64,000 nucleotides of DNA from Ornithinimicrobium cavernae. Lineage in GTDB: Bacteria > Actinomycetota > Actinomycetes > Actinomycetales > Dermatophilaceae. The stretch spans positions 1-64,000 of the forward strand of contig NZ_QDDJ01000012.1 in the NCBI RefSeq assembly GCF_003121625.1, read 5' to 3'. The translations under genes were made by a program, and so were the position numbers. Positions within the stretch are counted from its first letter, which is position 1, and every line of letters starts with the position of its first letter. Shown here piece after piece: positions 26,984 to 36,081 of this stretch. The notes under the pieces were generated by a model. The model was not told the origin of the DNA and ran no database searches. It saw only the letters and a program-made list of their open reading frames with translations.

Positions 26984-28326
26984 CGGAGCACCAGCTCGAC
27001 CTGGTCCAGACGACGGTGGATGCCCTCGACCCAGTCGGGGTCCCCGGCGCGGAACGGCTCACTGACGCGGGCCAGCAGTGCCCGGGCCACCCAGGTGCGT
27101 AGCGCCGGGTCGTCCGCAGCAAGCGCGCCGGCACGGCCTCCGCCGGCGCCGCCTTCTCCGGTGTGCGCATAGCCGGCCAGCAGGTGGTTGGTCAGCGGCA
27201 GCGCGGCGACGTCCCAGGCCGTGGGCCCGGCCGCGCCGTCCGTGACGGCGAGCAGCTCAGCGGCGGCGAAGCTGCCCAGGTCCGCCAGGAGCGGCCCGTG
27301 CCCGGCCCGGTCGAAGTCCGTCAGCCGGACGGTGTCCTCACCCGCGCGCCCGACCAGGACCTGGTCGGCGGAGAAGTCACCGTGGACGGGTCCGGTCGCC
27401 CAGTCGGTCGCCGCGATCCGGTCCCCGCACCGGCGGGCGAGCAGGCCCACCCGGTGCGCCCCGGACGTGTCGAGCGCGGCCAGCTCCTCGACCAGGGACT
27501 GCAGCGCGGGCACCGGGTCCGGCACCCGCGGGTGGCGCAGGTCCGCACGGTGCAGGCGCGCCAGCGCCTCCCCGGCAGCCGCCGCGGCGGCGGTGACCTC
27601 GGCTGCGTCGACACGGGTCGGCCCCCCGGCCGTCGGTGCACCGGCAGAGCCGTCGGTGCGGACCGCCGACAGGTGGGCCAGGTCACCACGGCCGAACCAG
27701 GGCCAGACGGTGACCCTGCGGGTGCGGTGCAGGCCCCGGGCGCTGACGGGCTCCACCACCGGGACACCCGCCGCGGCGTAGGCGGCCAGGCGGGCCCGCA
27801 CATCGTGCTGCTGGTCGGCGGTGACCCGCAGGACCAGGGCCTCCCCGTGCGCCAGCGCGCGGCGCAGCACCACCCGCCGCTGCGGGTTGTAGCGCAGCAC
27901 CTCCAGGCGGCCTGCCGCGACCGCCTGGCGCACTGACGGGTGGACGCTGCGCAGCCCGTCCAGGCCGCGCTGCAGTCGGGGGTCGCTGTCGAGGTCACCG
28001 TGCGCCACCGTCAGGTCCCCGGTGCGCAGCACGTGCACGTGCAGGTCGCGGTCGTGGGCACGGCGCAGGGCGTTGCGCACCTTGTCCTGGTGTCCGGGGT
28101 GGCTCACCTGGATCCACCCTGGCGGCACCGTGCCCGCCGGGTCCACGAGGACGGCGGTGGTGGACAGGCCGGGCTTGAAGCGCAGCCGGGTGGCCCGGAC
28201 CGGTCGGCCGAGCAGCGCCGACAGCCGCTCCCCGTCGATCAGCAGGTCCGCGGCGGCGCGGGCACCCGCCGAGGGGCGGCGCTCCCCCGGCGACGTCGCT
28301 GCCACCGCGCGCACGGGCGCCGTCAC
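26980..28326 (-). CDS. Phosphotransferase-fold protein (APH family)
   Basis: A 448-residue second member of the same fold. GPVHGDFSADQVLV holds the catalytic HGD and VRLTDFDRAGHGPLLADL the metal-binding Asp; the N-terminal 230 residues contain RPVRATRLRFKPGLSTTAVLVD and RRVVLRRALAHGEALVLRVTADQQ, with two ancestral kinase-lobe-like repeats. Start GTG 28326 overlaps the ABC exporter stop by GTGA; a longer frame to 28785 is only antisense-like extension through the ABC gene. Likely acts in the same pathway as the other kinase-like protein. Confidence 0.72.
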   Translation of the reverse strand: MTAPVRAVAATSPGERRPSAGARAAADLLIDGERLSALLGRPVRATRLRFKPGLSTTAVLVDPAGTVPPGWIQVSHPGHQDKVRNALRRAHDRDLHVHVLRTGDLTVAHGDLDSDPRLQRGLDGLRSVHPSVRQAVAAGRLEVLRYNPQRRVVLRRALAHGEALVLRVTADQQHDVRARLAAYAAAGVPVVEPVSARGLHRTRRVTVWPWFGRGDLAHLSAVRTDGSAGAPTAGGPTRVDAAEVTAAAAAAGEALARLHRADLRHPRVPDPVPALQSLVEELAALDTSGAHRVGLLARRCGDRIAATDWATGPVHGDFSADQVLVGRAGEDTVRLTDFDRAGHGPLLADLGSFAAAELLAVTDGAAGPTAWDVAALPLTNHLLAGYAHTGEGGAGGGRAGALAADDPALRTWVARALLARVSEPFRAGDPDWVEGIHRRLDQVELVLR

Positions 28327-30182
28327 CTTCCCGCCCCCGCTCCGGTGGGCACCGGCTCTGCCGGCTCTGACGTGACCTCCGTGGCGTCCGTCGTCGGCGT
28401 CGCCGCCGGTGACGAGCCGGTGAAGGCGGTCCCCTCGGGCAGCGTGCCGTCGGCGGGACCGTCCCACCGGACGCTCCCGCCCTCGATCCACACGATGCGG
28501 TCGCACTCGCGGGCCGTCTGCTCGTCGTGGGTCACCACGATCGTGGTGCGCCCACGGGTGAGCCGGTCGATGGCCTCGCGCACCGCACCGGCGTTCTCGG
28601 CGTCCAGCCCGGAGGTTGCCTCGTCGAGGACGACCACGGACGCGTCCCGCAGCAGGGCCCGCGCGACCGCGATCCGCTGCCGCTGACCGCCGGACAGGGT
28701 GGCACCACGCTCGCCGACCTGGGTCTGGTAGCCCTCCGGCATCCGGCTGATGAACTCGTCCGCCCGGGCGACCTGGGCGGCCCACCGCACCTGCTCGTCG
28801 CTCGCGCCCAGGTCGCCGTACCGGATGTTGTCGGCAATGGTGCCGGTGAACAGCACCGACTCCTGCAGCACCACAGCGACCTGGGAACGCAGCTCGTGCA
28901 GGTCCAGGCGGCGCACGTCGACCCCGTCCACCCGGACCGAGCCTCCCCGGACGTCCAGCATCCGCGTCACGAGTCCGGTGAGCGTGGACTTGCCGGCGCC
29001 GGAGGGACCGACCACGGCGATCCGCTGGCCCGCCGGGATGTGGAGGTCGAGGCGGTGCAGGACCGGCGGGTCGTCGCCGTAGCCGACGGTGACGTTCTCC
29101 AGCCGCACGTCCCCGTGGATCCGTCCGATCCGCACCGGGTCGGCGGGGCTGGTGATGTCGGGCTCCTGGTCGAGCACCTCGGCGACCCGCTCACCGGAGG
29201 CCGCGGCGCGTGCGATGCGACCGGTGTACTTGGCCAGGTCACGCAGGGGTTTCATTGCGGTCTTCAGGTAGGTGAGGAAGATGACCAGGTCACCGGGCGT
29301 CATAGCGCCCTGCATCACGCGGTAGCCGCCCAGCAGCAGGACCGCACCGGTCGCGACGCCGACCAGGACATCGGTGCCCCGCTCGAGCGCCGCGGCGAGC
29401 CGTCGGGCCTGCACACCGTCCCTGAGCGACTTGCTGTTGCGGCCGCTGAACTTCTCCTCCAGCGCGCTCTCGAGGTTGTAGGCCTGGACGACCCGCATGC
29501 CTCCGACGGTCTCCTGGGCGATGTTGGCCAGGTCGCCCTCGGCCTTGCGGGTCTTCCGGGAGGCGTGGGTGATCTTCGGTGAGCTGGTCCGTGACATCAG
29601 CAGGAACACGACTCCGGCGACCACCACGATGACGGCCAGCATGGGGTCGAGCCAGAACATGACCCCCGACATCGCCACCAGGGTGAAGATGTTGACGAGC
29701 AACGGCATACCGGCGGTGACCGCGACCTCCTGCAACCGGCCGACGTCACCGACGAGTCGCTGGACGAGGTCACCGGACCGCGAGGTCGAGTGGTACTGCT
29801 GGGAGAGGCTGTTGACGTGGCGGAACACCCGCTGCCGCAGCTCCGTCGCGATCCGGGAGCCGCCCAGCGCGAAGGCGATCGTCGCCAGGTAGTTGAAGAT
29901 GGCGCGGAAGCCGACGAGCGCCACGGTCGCCAGGGCACACGCCAGCAGCAGCCGGAGGGACGCCTGCGGACCGGGGTCGGCCAGGTCAGCCCCCAGGGAG
30001 CGGGTCACGGCGTCCACGACGAACTTGACGGGCCACGGCTCCAGCACGCGGAAGACGACCTCGAGCAGGAGGGCGACTGCGCCGCCGGCCAGGATCGGGG
30101 TGTGCTGTCTGACGTGCGGGCGCACCAGCCCCAGGGTCCGCCGGAGGGCGGTCGCCCTGACGTCGCGGGTGGACGAGCTCAT
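28323..30182 (-). CDS. ABC transporter, exporter-type permease/ATPase fusion
   Basis: A 619-residue half-transporter: six membrane helices (residues 1-330) and an ATPase with Walker A GPSGAGKST, Q-loop, LSGGQRQRIAVARALL and VVLDEATSGLD. The homodimer is expected to flip or export a hydrophobic or lipid-linked product. It overlaps the glycosyltransferase upstream and the kinase-like gene downstream by four bases each, so it is an integral part of the operon. The Gly/Thr-rich C-terminus is a tail of no known function. Confidence 0.9.
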   Translation of the reverse strand: MSSSTRDVRATALRRTLGLVRPHVRQHTPILAGGAVALLLEVVFRVLEPWPVKFVVDAVTRSLGADLADPGPQASLRLLLACALATVALVGFRAIFNYLATIAFALGGSRIATELRQRVFRHVNSLSQQYHSTSRSGDLVQRLVGDVGRLQEVAVTAGMPLLVNIFTLVAMSGVMFWLDPMLAVIVVVAGVVFLLMSRTSSPKITHASRKTRKAEGDLANIAQETVGGMRVVQAYNLESALEEKFSGRNSKSLRDGVQARRLAAALERGTDVLVGVATGAVLLLGGYRVMQGAMTPGDLVIFLTYLKTAMKPLRDLAKYTGRIARAAASGERVAEVLDQEPDITSPADPVRIGRIHGDVRLENVTVGYGDDPPVLHRLDLHIPAGQRIAVVGPSGAGKSTLTGLVTRMLDVRGGSVRVDGVDVRRLDLHELRSQVAVVLQESVLFTGTIADNIRYGDLGASDEQVRWAAQVARADEFISRMPEGYQTQVGERGATLSGGQRQRIAVARALLRDASVVVLDEATSGLDAENAGAVREAIDRLTRGRTTIVVTHDEQTARECDRIVWIEGGSVRWDGPADGTLPEGTAFTGSSPAATPTTDATEVTSEPAEPVPTGAGAGR

Positions 30183-31384
30183 GCGACACCTTCCGTCACG
30201 GAGCCGTCGGACAGGGAGAGGCCGTCCAGGATCTGCTCCAGGACCCGTTCCCAGGAGTGACCGGTCTCGACCATGGCCCGACCGGCGCGGCCCAGGGCAC
30301 GGGCCCGCTCGGGGTCGGCGACCAGGGTGTCGATCGCGGCCGCCAGGGAGGTGGCGTCGGACGGCTCGACGAGCAGACCGTTCTCGCCGTCGCGCACGAT
30401 GGTCGGCACCTGACCGACCCGGGAGGCGACGACCGGCAGCCCCGCCGCGGCGTACTCGTAGATCTTCAGCGGTGAGAAGTACTGGTCGGCGCCACCGTCC
30501 AGCACGGGGTAGGGCGCCACCGCGATGCTCGCTCCGGCCAGGGCGGCCGGGATGTCCCCCGGCGCGACCGCGCCACGGAAGTCGACGGGCACGCCCAGAC
30601 GCTCGGCCTGCTCAGCCAGCGCCTGCCCCTGCGGCCCGTCACCGACGATCCGCACCTGCCAGCGCTCACGGGCGACCGCCGCGGCCTCGAGGAGCACCTC
30701 GACACCGTGCCAGGGCTTGAGGGTCCCGACGAACAGCACGACCGGGTCCCCCACCGGGGCAGCGGCCGAGGGGGCGATCCGGGTGGTGTTCACGCCGTTG
30801 GGCGTGACCCGGATCCGGTCGGCGGCGTCGGGGCAGTGGCCGCGGACCCAGGCGGCGACGGGCTCGGAGACGCACGCCACGACGGACGCGGCGGCCACCT
30901 GCGTGCGCAGCGCCCGCAGCGCGCCCTCGGTGTCGACCAGGTCACGGTGCGTGGCCTGCTCGTCGATCAGCGGGGCGTTGACCTCCAGGACCCCGGGCAC
31001 ACCCAGGGTGCTGCAGACCTCCGCGAGCGCGGTGGAGAAGAGCGAGTAGCGCTCGTAGGCGAGGTCTGCGCCGTCGGCGATCGCGCGGGCGGCCAGCTCG
31101 TGCGCGGCCGCCACCTGACGGTGCTCACGACGGGCGGTGCGCTCCTCCCGCGGGAGGCTCCTGTCGGCGCGCCGCTGCTCAGCGGACCCGTCGACCGGCA
31201 CGTGCACGACGGGCACGTCCGCCAGGTCCGCCGGGACGTGGTCGTCGGTGCGGGCGGTGTACAGCCCCACCTCGGCGCCCCTGTCACGGAAGGCGCGGAT
31301 GATCTCCTGGACGTGGACCGAGGCGCCCTTGGTCCCGAAGGCGGGCACGCCGGGGTCGGCGGACAGGTAGGCAACGCGCGTCAT
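30179..31384 (-). CDS. Glycosyltransferase, GT4 family
   Basis: A 401-residue GT-B enzyme. The N-terminal acceptor domain starts TRVAYLSADPGVPAFGTKGASVHVQE, a form typical of GT4 wall or exopolysaccharide enzymes, and the donor domain has VLFVGTLKPWHGVEVLLEAA and SPLKIYEYAAAGLPVVAS, with the E-x7-E catalytic pair. ATG 31384 is preferred to ATG 31393 because GAGGAG then lies nine bases ahead rather than one. Confidence 0.88.
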   Translation of the reverse strand: MTRVAYLSADPGVPAFGTKGASVHVQEIIRAFRDRGAEVGLYTARTDDHVPADLADVPVVHVPVDGSAEQRRADRSLPREERTARREHRQVAAAHELAARAIADGADLAYERYSLFSTALAEVCSTLGVPGVLEVNAPLIDEQATHRDLVDTEGALRALRTQVAAASVVACVSEPVAAWVRGHCPDAADRIRVTPNGVNTTRIAPSAAAPVGDPVVLFVGTLKPWHGVEVLLEAAAVARERWQVRIVGDGPQGQALAEQAERLGVPVDFRGAVAPGDIPAALAGASIAVAPYPVLDGGADQYFSPLKIYEYAAAGLPVVASRVGQVPTIVRDGENGLLVEPSDATSLAAAIDTLVADPERARALGRAGRAMVETGHSWERVLEQILDGLSLSDGSVTEGVA

Positions 31385-31399
31385 GGTCGGCATCTCCTC

Positions 31400-32689
31400 T
31401 CAGCCCACCAGCAGGACGTCGTCCTGCTGGTGGCGGGCCAGTCGCCGCGCCTGGAGCGCGGTGTCGAACTCGGCCTCGATCAGGTCTCTGGCAGCGCGCG
31501 CGGTGGCGGCGCGGGGGTAGGCAGGGTCGGCCACACGGTCCAGGGCGTCGACCAGCTCGCTCACGTCGCCCTCCCCGAGCCGGTTGGCGGAGAGCAGCTG
31601 CCCGGTGCGTCCGTCCTGCACGGCCTCAGGGATGCCGGTGACGTCGCTGGCGATCACCGGGACCCCCATCGCCATGGCCTCCAGCAGCACCGTCGGCAGG
31701 CCGTCGGCGTTGCCGTCGGCGCCGACGACGCACGGCGCCACCATCACGTCGGCCCAGCGCAGGAGATCGCGGATCTCCTCCTGCTGGCGGGGACCGAGGA
31801 GCTCGATCGTGTCGCCGAGCCCGGACGCGAGGACCTGCTCGGTCAGCGTCTCCCGCAGCTCGCCGTCACCGGCGAGCCGCACCTGCACCGCCGGCCGGGT
31901 GCCCCTGCCGTGGCCGCTGCCCCGGTCGTTGTCCGCACGGTCCACCAGCTGGCGCACGGCCTCGACCAGGTGCGTGAAACCCTTCTTCTCCACGAGCCGA
32001 CCGACCGCGGCCACCCGCAGCGGGCCGCTCAGCGGACCCGGCTCGTCGTAGGCGAACCGGGTGAGGTCCAGCCCGTTGCGGATCAGCACGACCCGCTCGG
32101 CGAGGTCGGGATAACGGTGCTGGAGGAACTGCCGGTTGAACTCGCTGATGGCCACGACGTGATCGGCGTGCGAGAGCACGTCGTGGAGCAGCTCGTGGTC
32201 GACGTCCTCGTGGAACAGGTCCTTGGCGTGGGTGGTGACCGAGAAGGGGATGCCGGCGATCGCGCTCGCGACCCGGGCGACCCGCGCCGCCATCGACCCG
32301 AAGTGGGCGTGCAGGTGGGTGATGCCCTGCTCGGTCGCGCTGAGGGCGAGGTGGATGCCCTGCACGGCCTCCGGGGGGTCTAGCCGCACCAGCAGCGGCA
32401 GGATGCCGGGCAGGCGGGTGTCCAGCTCGGGGATGGCGGCGCGGGCCTCGCGCAGGACCACCCAGGCGTCGGTCAGCTTGACCGGCTTGGGGAGGTGCGT
32501 GACGGGTGCCTGCACCCGAGCGATCTCCGGGTGGAACCGGGCGTCGGTCGTGGGTCGCAGAGCGAAGATGGCCAGGTCCTCGCCGGCCGCCTCACGGCTC
32601 AGGATCTCGGTGACCACAAAGGTCTCGGAGAAGCGCGGGTAGACCTTGAGCACGTAACCCACGCGGGCGGTGCGGTCAGACGGCAACAC
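31400..32689 (-). CDS. Glycosyltransferase, GT4 family (WcaL/AmsK-like)
   Basis: A 429-residue GT-B protein beginning ARVGYVLKVYPRFSETFVVTEI, the wording of colanic acid and amylovoran type enzymes. The donor half has LRVAAVGRLVEKKGFTHLVEAV and PTVLLEAMAMGVPVIASDVTGIPE. Start is GTG 32689 (GGAG seven bases before), overlapping the upstream gene by 14 bases. Likely adds a sugar to a lipid-linked or secreted acceptor. Confidence 0.9.
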   Translation of the reverse strand: MLPSDRTARVGYVLKVYPRFSETFVVTEILSREAAGEDLAIFALRPTTDARFHPEIARVQAPVTHLPKPVKLTDAWVVLREARAAIPELDTRLPGILPLLVRLDPPEAVQGIHLALSATEQGITHLHAHFGSMAARVARVASAIAGIPFSVTTHAKDLFHEDVDHELLHDVLSHADHVVAISEFNRQFLQHRYPDLAERVVLIRNGLDLTRFAYDEPGPLSGPLRVAAVGRLVEKKGFTHLVEAVRQLVDRADNDRGSGHGRGTRPAVQVRLAGDGELRETLTEQVLASGLGDTIELLGPRQQEEIRDLLRWADVMVAPCVVGADGNADGLPTVLLEAMAMGVPVIASDVTGIPEAVQDGRTGQLLSANRLGEGDVSELVDALDRVADPAYPRAATARAARDLIEAEFDTALQARRLARHQQDDVLLVG

Positions 32690-33878
32690 GGCGGAACTCC
32701 TTGACGTCGACGTCGTGCTGGAGCGCAGCGACGCGGTGGGCGACCCCGGCCAGCCCGGCCAGGTCGATGCTGTCGCGGCGCTGGCTGCGGGAGACGGCGC
32801 CGGCGAACCAGGCGCCGAGGCGCTCGGGGGTGAGATCGGCCAGGCGCTCCAGGTCGACCGAGCCGGAGGCGCTCAGGGCGCGGGCCCGGATGAGCTGTTC
32901 CTGTCGGGGCGCCTCGCGGGGCACGAGGAGCACCGGGGTGTCCGTGCTCATCACCTCGCACACGGTGTTGTAGCCGGCCATGGAGACGACGGCGCTGGCC
33001 CGGCGGATCGTGGCCAGTCCGTCCGGCACCGAGGCAACGACCCGCGTGCCCGGGGCAGCGACCCGCTGGATCTCGGCCAGGTCCTCGACCGGCATCTGGG
33101 GACCGGCGACCACGAGATGGCGGTGCCCGGCGGGCACGGTCGCCCGCGCCGCGATGCTGAGGACGTCCTTGCCGTCGCTGCCTCCACCGACCATGCTCAG
33201 CACGAAGGGCAGCTCGGTGGGGTCGGTCTCCGGGACCCACCTGCGGCCACTGGCGAGGTAGCCCGTGTAACGGACCAGGTCGTGCAGCTCTTCGGGCACC
33301 TCGCCGGTCTCACGCACGTCGTGCACCGTCGGGTCGCCGTAGACCCAGATCTCGTCGAAGATCTCGCGGAAGCGGTCCAGGTCACCGATCCGCTCCCACT
33401 CCCGCGCCACGGACTCGGGCTCGTCGAGCACCTCGCGCAGGCCGAGGACGATCGTCGTGCCGGGACGCTTCCGGCGAGTCTTGGTCAGTGCCTTGCGCAG
33501 CTCGCCGTCGACACCGTAGGGGTGGCGGTCCACGATGACCAGGTCCGGGGCGAGGCCGGTTGTGATCCCCTTGACGATCCGCCCCCGCAGGGCGATCAGC
33601 TCGCCCATCGGGACCTGCATGTGGCGGGGCTGGTAGCCCGAGCCGCCCTTGCGGATGCCGGGCAGCAGGGCGACGTCGAAGCCGGCCGGGACGTCCAGGT
33701 CGGTGCCGTGGTCGACACCGGTGAGGAGCATGCCCGTGACCGCACGGCCGGTCAGCGCCGGGATGTCGGCGGCCAGGGTGTGCGCCAGCGCGAGGTTGCG
33801 GCGGATGTGGCCCAGGCCCACGGAGTCGTGCGAGTACAGCAGGACCCGGAACGGGTCGTGGTCCTCGGTGCGGAACAT
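32676..33878 (-). CDS. MurG/GT28-like glycosyltransferase
   Basis: A 400-residue GT-B enzyme. LLYSHDSVGLGHIRRNLALAH at the start contains the His of MurG- and MGT-type acceptor sites, and SMAGYNTVCEVMSTDTPVLLVPREAPRQEQLIRA is the donor-binding C-terminal motif. First gene of the operon; AGGAGG lies eight bases before ATG 33878, and the 140-base gap to dinB holds a divergent promoter region. Confidence 0.88.
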   Translation of the reverse strand: MFRTEDHDPFRVLLYSHDSVGLGHIRRNLALAHTLAADIPALTGRAVTGMLLTGVDHGTDLDVPAGFDVALLPGIRKGGSGYQPRHMQVPMGELIALRGRIVKGITTGLAPDLVIVDRHPYGVDGELRKALTKTRRKRPGTTIVLGLREVLDEPESVAREWERIGDLDRFREIFDEIWVYGDPTVHDVRETGEVPEELHDLVRYTGYLASGRRWVPETDPTELPFVLSMVGGGSDGKDVLSIAARATVPAGHRHLVVAGPQMPVEDLAEIQRVAAPGTRVVASVPDGLATIRRASAVVSMAGYNTVCEVMSTDTPVLLVPREAPRQEQLIRARALSASGSVDLERLADLTPERLGAWFAGAVSRSQRRDSIDLAGLAGVAHRVAALQHDVDVKEFRRVAV

Positions 33879-34018
33879 CCGGTCTACCTCCTGGTCGTGC
33901 CGCGCCGTGTCTCGGTGCGTGACACATAGTTCACCCGATCGTCATGAGTGGGTCGTGAAATGTTCGTGAGAGCTCTCTCATCTGGCTGCCGCGGACGGCG
34001 CGCAGCAAGATGGGGGCC

Positions 34019-35095
34019 ATGGCCAGGTGGGTGCTTCATGTCGACATGGACCAGTTCCTCGCCGCCGTCGAGCTCCTGAGACGGCCCGAGCTGGTGGGTC
34101 GCCCGGTCGTCGTCGGCGGACGCGGGGACCCCACCGAGCGAGCCGTGGTCTCGACGGCGTCCTACGAGGCACGGGAGTTCGGGGTCCGCTCCGGCATGCC
34201 CCTGAAGACCGCGGTGCGCCGGTGCCCGGACGCGGTGTTCCTGCCGGTGGACTTCCCCGTCTACGAGGCGGCCTCGGCCCAGGTGATGGAGACGCTGCGC
34301 ACGTTCCCCGGTGCCGTCGTCGAGCTGCTGGGCTGGGACGAGGCCTTCGTGGGGATCGAGTCCGAGGACCCCGAGGCCACGGCGCGGGCGATCCAGGCGG
34401 CGGTCCTGCAGGCGACCGGCCTGCACTGCTCGATCGGGATCGGCGACACCAAGGTCCGCGCCAAGAACGCCACGGAGTTCGGCAAGCCGCAGGGGGTCTT
34501 CCGGCTCACCCGCGCGAACTGGTCCGCGGTGATGGGTGACCGGCCGACCCGGGCCCTGTGGGGCATCGGTCCCCGCAGCGCGGAGCGGCTGGCGAGCCTC
34601 GGCATACGGACGGTGCAGGACCTGGCGGACGCCGCCGAGGAGGACCTGGCCGCCGAGTTCGGACCAGCCACCGGCCCGCACCTGCGCCGACTCGGGGCCG
34701 GAGCCGGGAGCAGTCACGTGGACGACACACCGTGGGTGGCCCGCGCCCACGGGCACGAGACCACCTACCAGGAGAACCTCACCGAACGGGCAGAGATCGA
34801 GGCCGCCCTCAGGGAGCTGGCCGGCCAGGTGGTCGAGGACCTCCGCGCCGAGGCACGGGCTTGTGCGCGCGTGCACCTCAAGGTGCGCTTCGCACCGTTC
34901 TTCACCGTGACCCGGGTCCGCAAGCTGGCCGAGCCGACCCTCGACGTGGAGGTCATCGCCGGCACGGCGCTGGCCCTGCTCGACGCGCTGCAGGACGAGC
35001 GCCCGATCCGGCTTCTCGGGGTCCGGGGCGAGATGGTGCCACCCGAGGGTGGCTACGACCCACCCAGGACGCACGGGCGGCGAGGCGGGCCGTGA
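34019..35095 (+). CDS. dinB: DNA polymerase IV (Y family, DinB)
   Basis: A 358-residue translesion polymerase. ARWVLHVDMDQFLAAVELLRRP gives the first Asp, SYEAREFGVRSGMPLKTA the finger motif, and LLGWDEAFVGIE the second Asp-Glu pair, in which Trp replaces the usual Ser-Ile. The HhH region (WGIGPRSAERLASLGIRTVQDLAD) and the little-finger domain follow. The C-terminus lacks a recognisable QLxLF clamp-binding peptide. ATG 34010 is another possible start. It is divergent from the glycosyltransferase operon. Confidence 0.9.
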   Translation: MARWVLHVDMDQFLAAVELLRRPELVGRPVVVGGRGDPTERAVVSTASYEAREFGVRSGMPLKTAVRRCPDAVFLPVDFPVYEAASAQVMETLRTFPGAVVELLGWDEAFVGIESEDPEATARAIQAAVLQATGLHCSIGIGDTKVRAKNATEFGKPQGVFRLTRANWSAVMGDRPTRALWGIGPRSAERLASLGIRTVQDLADAAEEDLAAEFGPATGPHLRRLGAGAGSSHVDDTPWVARAHGHETTYQENLTERAEIEAALRELAGQVVEDLRAEARACARVHLKVRFAPFFTVTRVRKLAEPTLDVEVIAGTALALLDALQDERPIRLLGVRGEMVPPEGGYDPPRTHGRRGGP

Positions 35096-35130
35096 GCCGG
35101 CGGCGCACCTTACGGAACGGTCACGGTTCT

Positions 35131-35165
35131 GTCATTCAGGGCCCTGCCACCGTTACAGTGCAGAA
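35131..35165 (+). promoter_or_regulatory. Leaderless promoter of the amino-acid ABC operon
   Basis: TACAGT at 35154-35159 is a good -10, and the ATG at 35166 begins six bases later with no Shine-Dalgarno sequence between, so the transcript probably starts at the ATG. A GTCATT at 35131-35136 with a 17-base spacer is only a weak -35. Confidence 0.55.
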
Positions 35166-36056
35166 ATGAACATTCGACCCCTGTTTGCGGCAACGGCTGC
35201 TGCCGCGCTGGTCCTGTCCCTGAGCGCCTGCGGCAGCGAGGACGGCGACGACACCAGCCCCGGTGGTGGTGGTGGCGACGGCGACACGAGCACCGAGGGC
35301 GACACCGGGGGTGACGTCGACACCTCGGCTCTCGGCCTGGTGAGCGAGGGCACCCTGACGGTCTGCTCCGACGTGCCCTACCCGCCCTTCGAGGACTTCG
35401 ACGAGTCGGCCCCGTCCGGCTTCAGCGGCTTCGACATCGACATCGTGCAGGCCATCGCCGACGGGCTCGGCCTCGAGCTGGCGGTCAAGGACTCCGCGTT
35501 CGACGGGCTGCAGTCGGGCCTGTCCCTCAACGCCGGCGAGTGCGACCTGGTCGCCTCGGCGATGACGATCACCGAGGAGCGTGCCGCGAACCTCGCCTTC
35601 AGCGACGGCTACTACGACTCCCTCCAGTCGCTGCTGGTCCCCACGGACTCCGACATCGCCTCGATCGACGACCTCGACGGCACGCGGGTCGCTGTGCAGC
35701 AGGGCACCACCGGTGAGGCCTACGCCAAGGAGAACGCCACCGGTGCCGAGCTCATCGCCTTCCCGAGCAACGCCGAGATCTTCCAGGCGCTGCTCGCCGG
35801 TCAGGTCGACGCCGCCCTGCAGGACCTGCCGGTCAACGTGGACAACGCCAAGAAGGGCGACTTCACCATCGTCGAGGAGTACGACACCGACGAGACCTAC
35901 GGCCTGGCCATGAAGAAGGGCAACGACGCCCTGGTCGAGGCGGTCAACGGACAGCTCACCGAGCTGAGGGACAGCGGCCAGTACGACGAGTTCTACAACA
36001 CGTACTTCTCCGCGGACGCCCCCGCGGACGACGCCGAGTCCACCACCAGCCGCTGA
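35166..36056 (+). CDS. Polar amino acid ABC transporter substrate-binding lipoprotein
   Basis: A 296-residue lipoprotein. The signal ends LSLSACGS, so Cys 22 is the anchor; a Gly/Asp/Thr-rich linker leads to the SBP_bac_3 domain starting GTLTVCSDVPYPPFEDFD with FSGFDIDIVQAIADGLG and DLVASAMTITEERAANLAFSDGYY. It delivers a polar amino acid such as glutamine, glutamate or a basic amino acid to the permease. Leaderless start at ATG 35166. Co-transcribed with the permease and ATPase that follow. Confidence 0.93.
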   Translation: MNIRPLFAATAAAALVLSLSACGSEDGDDTSPGGGGGDGDTSTEGDTGGDVDTSALGLVSEGTLTVCSDVPYPPFEDFDESAPSGFSGFDIDIVQAIADGLGLELAVKDSAFDGLQSGLSLNAGECDLVASAMTITEERAANLAFSDGYYDSLQSLLVPTDSDIASIDDLDGTRVAVQQGTTGEAYAKENATGAELIAFPSNAEIFQALLAGQVDAALQDLPVNVDNAKKGDFTIVEEYDTDETYGLAMKKGNDALVEAVNGQLTELRDSGQYDEFYNTYFSADAPADDAESTTSR

Positions 36057-36081
36057 CGGCGCGGGCGGCGAGGGCGAGACG

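Noticed and set aside
25841-28326. Aminoglycoside resistance genes
   Set aside because: APH-fold motifs are present, but both genes sit inside a glycosyltransferase-exporter operon, which points to biosynthesis, and they lack the features of known resistance enzymes.
26980-28785. 601-codon version of the second kinase-like protein
   Set aside because: The first 150 residues are an out-of-frame reading of the ABC exporter end. The GTG at 28326 with the GTGA overlap fits the operon.
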